Positions 45,804 through 58,030 of a DNA stretch of 64,000 nt are shown here, piece by piece. Source of the DNA: Lepeophtheirus salmonis (taxonomy: Eukaryota > Arthropoda > Copepoda > Siphonostomatoida > Caligidae); contig NC_052135.2 of the NCBI RefSeq assembly GCF_016086655.4, positions 73,009,702 through 73,073,701 of the forward strand. The letters are read 5' to 3'. The position numbers and the translations under genes were made by a program. The notes beneath the pieces were generated by a model. It searched no databases, had not been told where the DNA came from, and was given only the letters and a program-made list of their open reading frames with translations. Within the stretch, counting starts at the first letter, position 1, and each line of letters starts with the position of its first letter.

Positions 45804-46360
45804 CAGAGAGGAGATCAAAACTTGCAGTAGCCAAAATCGTGATTTTTATGGAATCGAGAAAAGACAACCAAAAATTTAATTTCTGATATGTTTTAATACT
45901 TTATTTCGCTCAATCTTATATTTAATATTCCCTCCTTTACACGCAATAACAGCCTCGACACGGTGAACAGATTTGATCTTGATGATGAAGGTTGTGTCAA
46001 GATGACAGCTCGGAGTGAATCCAAATTTGGACAATAGGTGAGGCCAACATTCTTCTCCAAGACAATACACAAACTGCAAAATCCAGGGGGTTGAAGTCAA
46101 GACTAGAGGAGGGTAATATGATGACAGGCCAGAAGTAAGCGATATTGTTGTTGCAGAAGTCTTCTTGGCTGTATGAGGCTGTAATAAACTTATGGATATA
46201 AAAACAGTCCAGATGGAGATACAAACGGTCTGTGCTTTTGGTCAATTTGTGAAGAACTAAAATCAGTAATTTTTTATCAAATTTTCTTCGAAATATGAAT
46301 GAGATTTCGAGGGATAAGGGGAAAATTACAGAGGCACAATAACCAGTGATGATATTCGTA
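45804..46360 (-). mobile_element. Mariner relic, family M4 copy 2
   Basis: The left end CAGAGAGGAGATCAAAACTTGCAG matches the family M4 end at 61914. The reverse strand reads NNIAYFWPVIILPSSSLDFN then PLDFAV (the catalytic SPDLNPLDF block), and in another frame FGFTPSCHLDTTFI and RVEAVIACKGGNI, the C-terminus. The right end cannot be found. Confidence 0.6.
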
Positions 46361-46379
46361 ACCATTCTTTTAAGTGGCC

Positions 46380-47095
46380 GGTTTTATTTTTTTGAGATGG
46401 CAACTTCAGTAATGTTTTTCTTTTCCTAATCCGTTATCATTATTATTTAAATACTGAGGAGTTAACCAATGTTAAGCAACAAGATAATATGATGGCAAAC
46501 ACAACAAATTTATTGAGTTTCTCTCTTTCTAGCGACGTCTTGGGCACATTTGTTTGGGTAAATATAATACATATAAAATAAAAAATTTAGTAATATAAAT
46601 TTGGTTTTTCTATTGATTCATTATTTATTATATCTATTTGTATTTAGATTTCTAAATTATTTTCTATCATTATAATATCGTGCTAATGACGTCATCTGTT
46701 ATGCTAGTAAATTTTCATAGAGAATTGAAAATTTGTTGCTAACCAAACGTTTTTCTAATATCATTCTAGTTAACTTCATTTTCTACTTCGTGCAATAACA
46801 TCTCAAAATAAAGACTAACCATGAGTCCTGTGTACACTTATGAATGCCGAAGAGTAACACAGAGGATTTGTTGCAGAGTTATATGTATAAGTCCTTTTTG
46901 GCCTCAGACAAGAATTGAAGATCGACATCGGAGTCAATCTTGCCAATCTCTTTTCTTTTTCTTTTTTTTTCATTCTTCCTCTCCCCATTCGTTAGAGCTG
47001 TTTGTAGCTGATTTAATGACACGTCCTGACAGCTAAACTGCTCTCTTTCAAAGCATTCTTCAAATTTTCAGGGTTACCATATTGATTTTTGTTTC
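46380..47095 (+). repeat. Repeat family R1, copy 2 (rearranged)
   Basis: 46810-47095 carries GAGTAACACAGAGGATTTGTTGCAGAGTTA, GATCGACATCGGAGTCAAT, TTTGTAGCTGATTTAATGAC, CTGACAGCTAAACTGCTC and TTTTCAGGGTTACCATATTG, in the same order as the R1 copy at 56095-55690 (reverse). 46380-46455 resembles the R1 start; about 350 bases between are unrelated. Confidence 0.55.
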
Positions 47096-47494
47096 TGTGT
47101 TTTTGTTCTATTACTTTAAGTATAAGTTTGAGTAATTGTTGACTTTATTCAAAATGTTCTCTTTCGATTAATTATTTTATATTATTACTCATCAAACATC
47201 TTTTTAGTCTGAGCAGGTCCCTAAAAAGGTTCTAGAGAACGTAATTATCCAAACTACATATAATACGGATCAGTGATCTACATATAAAATTAATTTTATT
47301 AAATATCTTTCTACTATAATAATTTAATTTAAACATTAATCTTAATTCTTGTATATATAAGCTATGATATTTTGTGATATTGAAGTAAAATTCTTATACG
47401 GTCACGTTTAAATTTAGCAGCCCAAATTTCATTATGGTAAATGATGGTGGACAGTCACCATACACATAATTCAGCTCATTTTCTATTTCAGTAG

Positions 47495-47703
47495 TTGTAT
47501 TGCCTTTCAAAAACAAATATTTAAAGATAGCTTGATTTTCAATTTTGACTATTTTCACAAAAACTCACTTAAACAACTGTTACATGATAACTGCAATTTC
47601 AAAATGGCTGTAACTTTGGAGATTAACTGTCAACAGATGCTAATGGATTTTATTAACGACTCCTGTTATCTTCACGTTGAGGTAAGAAACTTTTCAGACC
47701 AGG
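47495..47703 (-). mobile_element. Mariner family M3, copy 2 (N-terminal half only)
   Basis: CAAATATTTAA-GA-AGCTT, TATTTTCACAAAAAC, AACTGTCAA-AGATGCTA and GAAACTTTTCAGACCA follow 39538-39766 closely. The transposase start is here decayed. Confidence 0.6.
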
Positions 47704-48500
47704 CTTGTAATACATTGAAAGTTCATATTTCAAAACTTTGGTAGACTCAACGATGAAATACTCAAAAGTATTTTTTTAAATTTCAAACTCAAATTCGATT
47801 TACGGCCTACAGAGAGAGTTCTAGTATTTTAGAAGTCAAATTCAATAGCAACTTGTAGAAAAATTATTGCATGGTCTAATCTCTTAGTATGTATATTTTT
47901 TTTAAACAGTAGGTTTCATGTATTTTCAATTGTGGCATGTTTTATTCAAACCGCCTCTGATCAATTTAGCCAAAAAGAAAAATTGTTAATACTCTTAATG
48001 GTCTCCCCTACTTTAAATTACTAGTATTAAATTATAATTTCATTTAGATTTAAATATGTATAGATTTAGAACTTGGGCGGAATTCATAATGAATTAAGTA
48101 TGATTTTTTGAATATATAAATATTCTACGGAAGTGTTTGATTTTTTTAACTAACTATGTGCCGAACATTTTATTTCTTTTAAGAAATATATCACTAACAC
48201 AAGATGGAACATTCATAATCAAGGAGGTTCTCTACTAATGGCTTGAACAAGTTTGTAGTTTGTACATAATAATTATACGCTCTTGATAGTCGACGATGCC
48301 TCAAGCTAATTGTATGTCGTATATATAAATATGTAATTAGACACTAAATTATATCTTCTTTAATATGTATGGTATAAACTAGTGTGTCCTGTTTTTAGGA
48401 TAATTTAATTTTTTACTGCTTGAACAAATTTCATTTTGGGAATGGTTAAAAAAATCACATTTTATAGAATACCAGTGGCATCGTTACACCCATTTTATAT
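47704..48500. other. No recognisable gene
   Basis: A/T-rich; nothing seen. Confidence 0.3.
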
Positions 48501-48501
48501 A

Positions 48502-49206
48502 TACCGGTAGTTGCATAAATACCATTTTAAACTCTTATATCTCGACCTAACCGGAAATAAAAAATTCCGGCACAAATAACTCGCTAAATCTTTTGGCTTT
48601 GTTTTGGTTTTTCTTACTCGCATATAACAAAGTCGTTTACGATTAATCACAAGGTCAAACGTCATATGGTTGCCAATCTCCTCCGCGCCGGTAGGTCTGT
48701 CAAGGAGATAATCAAGGACACTGGACTATCCAGGACTACTGTGTTCAAGGTCCAGAAGCTTGTCAAGGAGGGAAAAGATCTGAAAAACCTGTCCATATCT
48801 CTGGAATGACTCAGGATTGGCTCGCTGCCAACATGCCATTTTGGAACAAAAACATTTGGCCACCTCAATCACCTGATTTGAATCTCCTTGACTACAGTGT
48901 GTGGTGGCAAATTGAGAAGAAGGCCTGTGCTACCCACCATCCGAATTTGGATTCATTCAAGGCCATTGTCAATGAGCAATGGGCAGCCACGGAAGACCAT
49001 TACATCATCAATGTGTGCAAGGCCTTCTGCAGGCCCTTGGAGGGTGTCATAGCAGCTGATGACGGTTATATTCAGTAATTATATTAAATTTTATACCAGA
49101 ATAAATTCTCTATTATATAATTCTCAAAAAAAATACGTCATACGAATTTTATTACACATTTAATTATTTGCCACAAATAGTCCGCGTATTTATGCAACTA
49201 CCGGTA
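48502..49206 (+). mobile_element. 705 bp internally deleted mariner with perfect 21 bp inverted ends
   Basis: The termini 48502-48522 and 49186-49206 are exact inverted repeats starting TACCGGTAGTTGCATAAATA. The forward strand encodes the helix-turn-helix part (LLRAGRSVKEIIKDTGLSRT, KLVKEGKDLKNL) from about 48665 and, after a junction near 48796, the C-terminal part from ATG 48806: TQDWLAANMPFWNKNIWPPQ, SPDLNLLDYSVWWQIEKKA, and CKAFCRPLEGVIAADDGYIQ to the stop at 49078. Of the catalytic residues only the last (SPDLNxLD) remains. Perfect ends and little other damage suggest a fairly recent copy. Confidence 0.88.
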
Positions 49207-49216
49207 TATATATATA

Positions 49217-50055
49217 ACAGGTCAATTGAAAAGTCTCCGGCCTACGATAGTAAAACACATTTTTGGGCAAAATTTAGGTTTTTTTTATTTAGCATAATTC
49301 CCTTCAAGGGTGATAGACTGATTATAGCAATCCCCCAACAAAATACAGACGCCATAACCTTGCCAGCCGGCTGTTGCATTTTCGTGTGCAGTCCACTCGG
49401 ATGACTGTCGATTGGACTTCGGAGTATGGAGAAATGATGGAGTCATGTTTTATCCATTGTCACATATCTACGCAAAAACTCGGTTTTATAACACTTGATC
49501 ATCTTCAAGCATTGATCCGAATCCTCAACTCGTTGTTGTTTTTGTTTAAAAGTGTTTCGTGAATCATATGTTGTACATGTTCAGTTGATATCTCTAGAGT
49601 GTCTGCTATTTAATTCAATTTCAATTTACATTCATTCAAAATCATTTTGTCGATTTTTTAATGTTTTCGTCGGTAACAAAGTCTTATGGGCGTGCGTTCA
49701 CCGTATTCGGTGCTCATTTCACCACGTCTAAACTAAGAATACCAATCCTTGATGGTTGATTTGCCTGCTAAAGTATCCGGAAACTCGGCATCGAGCCAAG
49801 TTTTTGCGTCAACACTATTTTTTCCCTTCAAAAAGCAATATTTTATTAACACGCGGAATTCCTTTTTATTCATTTTTTCACAATAACAAAAGTTGCTTCA
49901 CTCAAAATGCTATAATTCAAAAACTAATGATCCAACAGCTGTCAAATGCTTACATTCATCTTTTGAAGGTTAGGGCTAACTAAAAAATATATTTTTTTTT
50001 TAAATTATAGTAGCACCATCTATATGTTAGGCCTGAGACTTCTCAATTAACCTAG
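49217..50055 (-). mobile_element. 839 bp internally deleted mariner (mellifera/irritans-like)
   Basis: Ends AGGTCAATTGAAAAGTCTCC (49219) and, inverted, AGGTTAATTGAGAAGTCTCA (50053), near-perfect over about 26 bases, bordered by TA. The reverse strand reads KKMNKKEFRVLIKYCFLKGK, KTWLDAEFPDTLAGKSTIKD, WYS, stop, FRRGEMSTEYGE (both helix-turn-helices), then decayed linker, SEWTARENAT, AGKVMASVF and the last residues before the left end. Most of the catalytic domain is missing. Confidence 0.85.
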
Positions 50056-50093
50056 TATACTATATGGTTATGCTAACGAGAGGTCCGTTCAAG

Positions 50094-50928
50094 TATGAAC
50101 ACTTTAAGTTTTGAAATTAACAAGAAATAATTAACTAATTAACAATAGAATTTCAACAAAACTAATACAATCAATAGATGTGTATCTGAGCTCACTTAAT
50201 CATTAATATAGCCGCACATAGTGGCAAATAATGGCTTCCAGGCGGTGGTGGAAGGCCTGGCACCCACTTCGGATGTATTCCTCTGTTATGGCATCCTATT
50301 GCTGGCTGACAGTGGCTTTGAGGGCCTTGGTATTTGGATAAAGGACACTATAGGCCTTCCTCTTGACATGCACCCAAAAGTTGTTATGGAGGGAGTTTGC
50401 ATCAGGGCTCAAGGGGGGCCAAAACTGTCAAAAAAAAAATTTCAAAAACTCAAAGGACTCTTATAACGAAGAAGATGGGTTTCTTTTAAAGCTGGTGTCT
50501 CGAAAATGGCCTAGCCACCCTCACAAGGCTCTTTCTACCTACTTTTTTGATAGTTTTATGTACAGTCTGATATGAAACACCATGATCTCTTGCATGGACC
50601 CTCATGGACTTGAGGAAATTGGCCTGCACTGTTTCCTTTAACTCATCAAGGTCCAGTTTGACTTTTTTTACAGAAGTCTTCTTCCTCTCCAACGTTTCGG
50701 ACTTGCTGACGGCGTAAAGGGTGTTCTTGGAGACACCCAACTGCTTGGAGTACGCTAATGGAAATTTGTCGATCACCTTCAATTGTCATTTTCTCGACTT
50801 GAACGTAAGATAGAGAGCTTTGGTTTGCTTTGTTTTGAAACTAATTACTTATGATTTAACATGTCGAAATATGAATTAATTTCAAGCAATTAACCTTTAT
50901 AAATTATTCAATTAGTAAGTGTTCAGAT
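50094..50928 (-). mobile_element. Internally deleted mariner, family M1 copy 2
   Basis: Inverted end cores GAACACTT at 50097 and AAGTGTTC at 50917. The reverse-strand frame 50782-50486 gives VIDKFPLAYSKQLGVSKNTL, LDELKETVQANFLKSMRVHA and SYQTVHKTIKKVGRKSLV (N-terminal DNA-binding part). It then jumps at about 50450 to a decayed SPDxNxL block and ends ITEEYIRSGCQAFHHRLEAI. The same deletion junction is shared with copy 1 at 22375-22860. Confidence 0.8.
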
Positions 50929-52985
50929 TTCAATGGATTTTGTTAATAGTAAAAATAGAGTATGAAGATTGTTTACTTATCGGAAGATTTTTGCGCCATC
51001 TTGCGGCTATGACTGATTTTATTAGTTGTTCATGTTTATTAGAAACAATACCTCCCACGTCTTATTTAACCGTTAACATATTAAAGGCATTAATGAAATA
51101 TGTTAAATGTGATATATTTTATCCATGACAATGAATATTTTTGCTCATTAAACTGTTTTTGTGTTATATTTTTGTTTTTAAGTGAGACCACACATCAACA
51201 GAAGGTTTTTTGCAACATATATAATAAATAGGACTATTGCTGTTTGATGTATATATGATGTAGAGCCTTTTGAATAACCTAATAAACATGTGTGTTCCCT
51301 GATTTCAATAAATATGAAAAAATAAAGATGTAGTTTCCTTTTTTCGGCACAGTAGATTTAATTCGTCGAATTTATCTATTTACATTAATAAAAATCTTCT
51401 TGGGGTGAATTATGTAACCTCTTTGTGATTGGCAGTTTTATAAACTGTCAATAATACATTGCATGACGTATAAACAAACTTATTATTATTACTAATATTA
51501 ATACAATAAGCTATGCAAATCATTGAGACGAGAGTGTATGTAATATGTGAACTCTTCTATTGACATATCATTATGTTTAGTACACATGTAACTTTTGAGG
51601 ATCTCATTTAAAAACATCGTCTATTTTTTTTAACTACCATCAAACACTTCCTTGTATTGAACACCGTTAGATTAAAGGGATTGAAAAAATAAAAGTTGAG
51701 CAAGCCAGAGGAGGTAAAGAGTCGTAACAAATGCCCAGAGAACTTTGAAGCTTATAAATATGTTATAACTTTTTTTTTTGCCATAAAAATGTCATAAAAA
51801 TCAAAACTATGTTTTTTTTCTTCTTCTGAAATATACATTGATTAATAGATTTATATCAAAAGATAAAAATATATGTATGTAGGTATAACATTTAATTTAA
51901 CAGTCAACTCAATTCTTCGTGTTACAAATTAGCATGAACATGTATAATGATAATTCTAAGGTCATCGTATAACGATTTTATTTTACAATCTTTTCTATAA
52001 AAAAATAGATTAACAAACCCCACCAAAAAGTGATTTTTCATTTCCATATATTCATGGTGAGAAAATAAGTATCATTTAGCCACATCAGGGGTTCCAAATT
52101 TACGGACAACCTTTCGGTGGACTCAGGGCATAAAAAAATAACATAAGAAGTGAAGGATTTTTGCCTCTTCTAGTCTCAAAATTTTCAATTATCGTCCTAA
52201 TGAAATACAAAAGCCGTCTTATAGATCAAAATTTTCCCAATGTGTCATCACTAAAGATGTGAAAATAGGTTTCCCTATGCTCTGGATACATCGTATAATT
52301 ATCGCAGTCTCTTAACTCCATCCAATTGTATTCTCTGTTTACATTATATTCACTTGGATCCTCGTAAAATTTCCTTTTTTTTTTCACCGTATAAAGTACA
52401 TGGATAAAACATGGATCAATATTAAGTACTATTACAGGAAATAAAATAAAAACAAGTCTATAAAGCTAAAATTTAACCAAAAAACTTTGATGTTTTTACC
52501 AATAAATGTTTATTCCCATATTGGACCTTTTTTCTTCATTTAAATAGCCGAATTACTGTGTTAGCTGATGATAAAGTCATAAGTAGTTAGAAAAATAAGT
52601 AAAATTCCATTTTTTTCAAACTTCTTCTAGCCAGTCTACTTATTTTTTACTTTTAATATAGGTACGAAATATTAGTTTAATTACTTTTTAGGCAACATTA
52701 TTTAATTAATATAATTAATGAATGATCAGAGAAATGTTATCTGTTTTTTTAGAAGAAGAAAAACATCCAATAAAAATATATTTTGTAAAAAAATACATTC
52801 TCTAAATGAAATTGCATTGATTAGTTGTGTATAACAATTTGGAGAGAGATATGTTTCTAAGATTAAATAGTTGAATTTTATCAAATGCTGTTAAAATTAC
52901 AGTATGTAGAAACCAGCTAAGATGTATACGCTCATATACAATGTTATGGCTTAGATTAGACAGGGTCAAAAATATATATAATAAT
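50929..52985. other. No recognisable gene
   Basis: A/T-rich. Short frames at 50919-51128 show no motif. Confidence 0.35.
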
Positions 52986-52989
52986 TTTT

Positions 52990-53460
52990 TGAAAATAATT
53001 TGAAAAATTTAATTTTTTCTAAAATCTACTACTGTTCGAAAAAAAAAAAAATTCTAAAAACCCAAAGTTATTCTGCAAAAATTAAATTTTTTGGATTTTT
53101 GTTTACAAAAATTTACAGCTGTTCACAAAATAATGAAATTTTTTGAAAAAAAATCCAAAAATTCACTGTTGTTCATAAAAAATTAAGTTTTTTGGGAGAA
53201 AATGTCCAAAATTCACAGCTGTTTACCAATGATTAAAATTTTTAGAAAAAAAATTCAAAATTTATTTTTTCATAATTTGAAAATTCATGTTTGTTAAGAA
53301 TTTGAAAATTCATTTTTGTTAAGAATTTGAAAATTCATTTTTGTTAAAAATTTCAAAAATATAATTTCTTATATAAAATTATTCGAAAAATAAATTCAAA
53401 TATTAAATTTTTGGGAGAATTTTTTGAAAATACATAGTTTCTCGCAGAAAATTAAATCTA
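52990..53460. repeat. A/T-rich minisatellite, two nested unit types
   Basis: To about 53270 a unit of roughly 55-60 bases recurs: CAAAAATTCACAGCTGTT-CA-AAAATTAA-TTTTTTG-GAAAAAAAAT. From 53270 to 53350 a 24-25 base unit GAATTTGAAAATTCATTTTTG plus TTAA occurs about three times. Confidence 0.7.
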
Positions 53461-55195
53461 GGGAAAAAAAAATCTATAAATTAAATTAAATTTTAAATTT
53501 AATAGTAAGAAGGAAAATTTCCATAATTTGGGAAGGTTTTTTTTTTTTTCATAACTTAGAAAAGTAATAAATAAGAATCGGAAAAGAAATATTATTTTCT
53601 CCATACTGATTTCAGAAAAAACGCACAATTCTCCGATTCCTAATGCCAATGAATCGTTCCATCACTATTTCATTTACTTGACTATATTGTAATTTATTAA
53701 ATCAAAATACCTTATTTTCATTCAAACATTCGTACAAGGAAACTTTTCTTTATTAATATAAAAGATAAATTTACTCGTATGATAGTTTAGAATGTATACA
53801 GAACTACTTCAAATAATAAACACCTCGAATTACATGTAGGCAAAATTACATATATAATTTTTTTTTATATAAAAATGCAAATTTTCGTTTTATTAGTTTC
53901 AAATTCAATTATCTATATTGCAAATAATCATACATTAAAACGTACATTTAGTTCAGGAACATGATGAGACTATAAACCTTATGAAGACTTGATCTTTTTG
54001 CTAACTAATAATTAAACGTATCAAATATCGATACTAGAGAATAAAACAGAAAATTATCAAAAATATAAACTTGCCACATTAAAGAAATCTTTTTTCATTG
54101 GATAAATATAGGAAGACTAATTCAACAGTTGTATCCAAATAAAGAAAAATTAAGCCAAATCATTTAATTATTTTCGTCAAATTATTATTAAAAATGATTC
54201 TTACAGAATGATTTCTTGTAGTAAAAGATGATTTTGGAGATGAATTAATTAGAAGCAGAAAAATGAACAATGTTCAAAAAAATTCCATTCCATTATTTTT
54301 ACCGTTGAAGGACTTAGTCGTTCAAAAATGTATTGAAAACATGGACACCCCTCATGTCCAGCTCAATATCCTAGCTTGAATTCAAGAAGCAACCTTATTC
54401 TATAAGCGTCAACAAAAATGAGTGCATGGCTTGTCGTAAAAAATAGTCCGACAGTTTCTCACCTTGAAATATATCTACTAAAAACAAAAAGAGTTGTGTT
54501 CCTTGATTTAAAAAGTATATATGTATATTTTATATACTTGATTTAATGTATACAATGTACACTTTTTTTTTTTACCTTTTTGTTAAAAAAAGAAGATTCG
54601 GTTTTAAAGGAATTTGATTACTTATTATATATAAGTCAATAATCCATTCCTCAATTATGTATTTTTTAAATATATTGATGTAATAAGAAACGTAAACACT
54701 TTTTCTTCAATAAAGATTAGATGATTATCGGTGGAATATATAGACAGTTTGATAATATTTGGTTGTTGGCTAAAGTTATTAATATTATCAATATTTTGCC
54801 AACATAAAAACCAAATTTTTGTTATTATCAGAAAATCACCACTAAAAGTCATTTTTATTTTGTCAAAACTAGTCAATTCCGCTCACTCTGCACACCCTTA
54901 ACGCAAAAAGATACAGATTGTTTTGTTATCAGCTGTCGATCTTTCTGCTTATTCTCTTCTAATCAGTTTACTAGATGTTGGATGAATTAGAAATAGCTCT
55001 TGTTAAGCTGTTAACAGTCCATAACAACTACTGAATACTTATTCTATAGTTCAAAGGTTTTGGTGGTTCTTATCTCATTTTTAATGTTCCTTAAATTGGT
55101 GAGATGGAGTTGTGCTCATTAAGTAGAAGTAAACATTATATTATTACAATTTCTTTATCTCAACTAGCGATTGTCTGTAATGGCCACATAAATAA
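53461..55195. other. No recognisable gene
   Basis: A/T-rich; nothing beyond low-complexity frames. Confidence 0.35.
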
Positions 55196-55199
55196 TGTA

Positions 55200-55540
55200 T
55201 ACTTTTAGTGATGTAAATCGTATGTATTTGTTAGTGAACTATTTTTTTGGAATTGGTAATCGGAAGAATGAAGTTTCATTTCCTTAGTTATTGTCATTAT
55301 AATTTAAGTCCTGATAAGTAAACTTCATTCAATTATATTTGAAACCTGATTGAATATTCGAATGTGCTCATAAAAGACAGAGAGTAACTTTAGCGATTTG
55401 TTGTAGAGTTAGAATTGTAGTCATTGTTGGACTCAGAGTAGAATTGAGAACGTCATGATAGCTAAGCTGATCTCCTCTAAAACATTCTTTAAATTATCAA
55501 AGTTACCATGTTGGTTTTGGGGATTTTCTAAATGGATTAA
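55200..55540 (+). repeat. Repeat family R1, copy 3
   Basis: Forward copy: AGTGATGTAAATCGTATGTA, TTTTTTTGGAATTGGTAATCG, CCTGATTGAATATTCG, GGACTCAGAGTAGAATTG, CGTCATGATAGCTAAGCTG, AAAGTTACCATGTTGG. It forms an inverted pair with copy 4. Confidence 0.7.
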
Positions 55541-55580
55541 AATATATTCAATATTCATCGCTTTATATTTTATTCTCTAG

Positions 55581-55663
55581 GAGGGAAAGAGTATTGAACC
55601 AAAGCACATTGAATTTATGGGCATATTTTCTCCTGATGGCGTTGTCCATTGAGCTATTTCACC
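55581..55663 (-). repeat. tRNA-derived sequence (SINE or tRNA relic)
   Basis: On the reverse strand GGTGAAATAGCTCAATGGAC resembles the 5' end and A box of a tRNA. GGTTCAATACTC 50 bases on resembles a B box. Acceptor and T stems pair poorly, so this is a relic or SINE head, not a working tRNA. It sits between the two arms of the R1 inverted pair. Confidence 0.35.
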
Positions 55664-55689
55664 TATTTTTCAGTTTCTTTTTAGATTAA

Positions 55690-56098
55690 AAGATGTGTGC
55701 TACAATAAAAGTAACGAAAGTTGTGTGTATTTTGGGATTGTAAAGCAAACAAAAACTCAATTGGTAACCCTGACATTTGCAGAATGCTTTTGGGGAGAGC
55801 GGCTTTTCTGTCATGACGTTTCATTTGATCAGCTACAATCAGCTTTGACTTGCAAGGAGGGGAAACATTGGCTTGAATGACTCCGATCCCTATTCTACTC
55901 AGAGTCCAACAAGAACTTATAATTATAAATCTGCAACAAATATTGAAGTTTTTATATGAGCAGACAAAAATGTTCAATCAGGTTTGGAATATAATTGACT
56001 ATTGTAGGAAAGGAAGTTCACTAGTCAGTAGTTAAATAATAATTCATTCTTCGGATTACCAATTCCAAAAAAACGAGCCAGCTAAAAAAACAATATTT
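55690..56098 (-). repeat. Repeat family R1, copy 4 (inverted relative to copy 3)
   Basis: Read in reverse from 56098 it matches copy 3 from the GGAATTGGTAATCCGAAGAATGA block through GGACTCTGAGTAGAATAGGG and on to AACGTCATGACAG, GCATTCTGCAAAT, AGGGTTACCAATTG. It keeps a middle portion (AGCCAATGTTTCCCCTCC, GATTGTAGCTGATCAAATGA) that copy 3 lacks and copy 2 shares. Confidence 0.7.
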
Positions 56099-56109
56099 AA
56101 ATAACTACT

Positions 56110-56350
56110 CATGTATGATGGAGAGTAACGCCGACGAGTTATTTTTGTATGTTCTTGTTTAGTGGAGTGGAAGATTGAAAATGTAGTCATTCTTGGCTAT
56201 GGTCTTGATTGATACGGAGTGGGACTTGTGTTTATTTATTTACTTTTATAGGTGATCGCAGCTTATTTATTGAAACGTTATGAGAGCTAAGCTGCTCTTT
56301 TTCAAACATTTTCAAATTGTTCGGGTTACCAAGTTTATTTTCGGCCTCTA
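56110..56350 (+). repeat. Repeat family R1, copy 5 (partial)
   Basis: GGAGAGTAAC, TTGATTGATACGGAGTGGGA, AACGTTATGAGAGCTAAGCTGCTC and TCGGGTTACCAAGTTTATTT match the second half of R1. Confidence 0.6.
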
Positions 56351-57329
56351 TTTTTACATACTGAAAATGTTGACGATTGACAACCATATGGACTTCAAAG
56401 ACAATTTTTAGAACAAATGAAGTAACTGTAAAATATCATGTTTAGTTATAATTTATCTGTGCAACTTCATCTCATCAATTAAAGGAACATTAAAAAAAAA
56501 GTCTTTAGAGATATCTTTTAACATATATACTAAGTAATGATGTTAAAAACTAATGTTTGTTTTTTTTATCGACAAAAAAGGAGTCAACAAAGTTGATCCT
56601 TAAGTGATTTTATATAAATCTTTTAATATTTAAAGAATTGGGCTTTCTGTGAGTGAAATAATAATAGGTACCTACTTAAATACTTAAGGATATAGTTCTT
56701 AAAATATTAATGAAGGTCTTGTAATCGATTCTTTAGAGTCCTGATTTCGTTTTCAATACGGAAAGTCAAATCAACTCAGGATATGAAAAGGTAAAAAAAA
56801 TTCTTATCAAAAAAACAATCTTGAACAAAAACATATTTATAACATTATGTTAATTCATCACCCTATATATATACTCATATTTTGGTCAACCATAGGCATT
56901 GTATTCAAATTTGAGGTATAAGTTGAAATACCCCAGAATGATGTCTATTGTCTAGAATCTACATTTGATTTATGATACTTATTTTAGTGCCGATATGGCT
57001 CTTTAAATCAAATCTATGAATTTCCAATTATTTTATTGCGACGATGAATGTTTGTTAAATTAAGAGCAATTTGTGGCGTCTCAAAAGGATTATTCAGAAT
57101 AATTTAGCAATAAAGATGGAAGATAATTAATAATTTGTAATGATTTCCTTCACCATTTGTCACTTTCCACCATTAATTAATGCTATGATTTCATTTCAAT
57201 ATATTAAAATCACGTAAATAGTACCTATTTACGAATAATATAACTGTGGGAATTTAAACTTTACAATACGTAGCCAAAGAATATTTATCATCTGGTAACT
57301 TTCTTTAAAATTGGTCAAAATTACATAAC
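56351..57329. other. No recognisable gene
   Basis: A/T-rich; nothing seen. Confidence 0.3.
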
Positions 57330-58030
57330 TGCAGGCCTTCTTCACGTATTCCTCCGACACAGTTCAGCCCATTTCTTCCCCAAAGCAGCCTTTATGATGT
57401 CCACATTCACATGGGAGGTGGTACGGGTCTTCATCTCAATAGTGCCTCAGATACCATAGTCAAGAGGGTTAGAGTCTGGTGAGGATAGAGGCAACATGGA
57501 CTAGCGCCAGAAATTTGCAATTTTTTTCTTCAGTACAACTTTGAGTTTTTATAGGCTTGAGGCTTCCAGACTTCCTCTCAAGACTCTTGTTGTCGTCATT
57601 CAGCTTTTAGATCTTTGACATATGAGCCTTGGAGCAGAGGAAGATGCAGGGGACCTTTTCATTACTTATTCCAATGTCAAGAAGTGCTGAAAAAGGATTT
57701 AGTTTCCCCTCCATCTCAGTTACCCTTAGTCTGAGAAAGAAATTTGTTTCACAATAAGTCGATGCAGTCGAAAAGCCCAGATTATTTTTCTTCAGTTTAT
57801 TGCGTATGATTTTTCATCGTGTCCTAAGCTGACCAGGAGTTCTCTTGTTGGCATTAAGGCTAAAGTCTTACTTCACCAAGTGTTGCATTGTGATCTAGCT
57901 GATTTCAAATTCACAAGAAAGGCATCTACTCCCTTAAGTTGTGCCTTTAACTGGTTCAACAGTATTCTTTTGACCTTGATATAGACAAATGGAAGTTTTT
58001 GATGTGCCTCTCGTGATCACCAGGTAAACA
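57330..58030 (-). mobile_element. Decayed mariner/Tc1 relic
   Basis: Reverse strand near 57510-57340: LPLSSPDSNPLDYGI, stop, GTIEMKTRTTSHVNVDIIKA, ALGKKWAEL, the catalytic and C-terminal blocks (WPPSSPDLNPLDYGIWG...). From about 57990 to 57520 broken pieces of the N-terminal part are seen (KKNNLGFSTASTYCETNFFL-like, KLNDDNKSLERKSGSLKP). The part between looks deleted. Confidence 0.6.

Noticed and set aside
48662..48868. 68-codon reverse ORF
   Set aside because: Opposite strand of the mariner transposase coding pieces.
50221..50575. Forward ORFs of 70-81 codons
   Set aside because: Complement of reverse-strand mariner family M1 coding sequence.
53458..53649. 63-codon reverse ORF
   Set aside because: Product of A/T simple sequence next to the minisatellite.
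55581..55663. Functional tRNA gene on the reverse strand
   Set aside because: A- and B-box-like words are present, but acceptor and T stems do not pair well.
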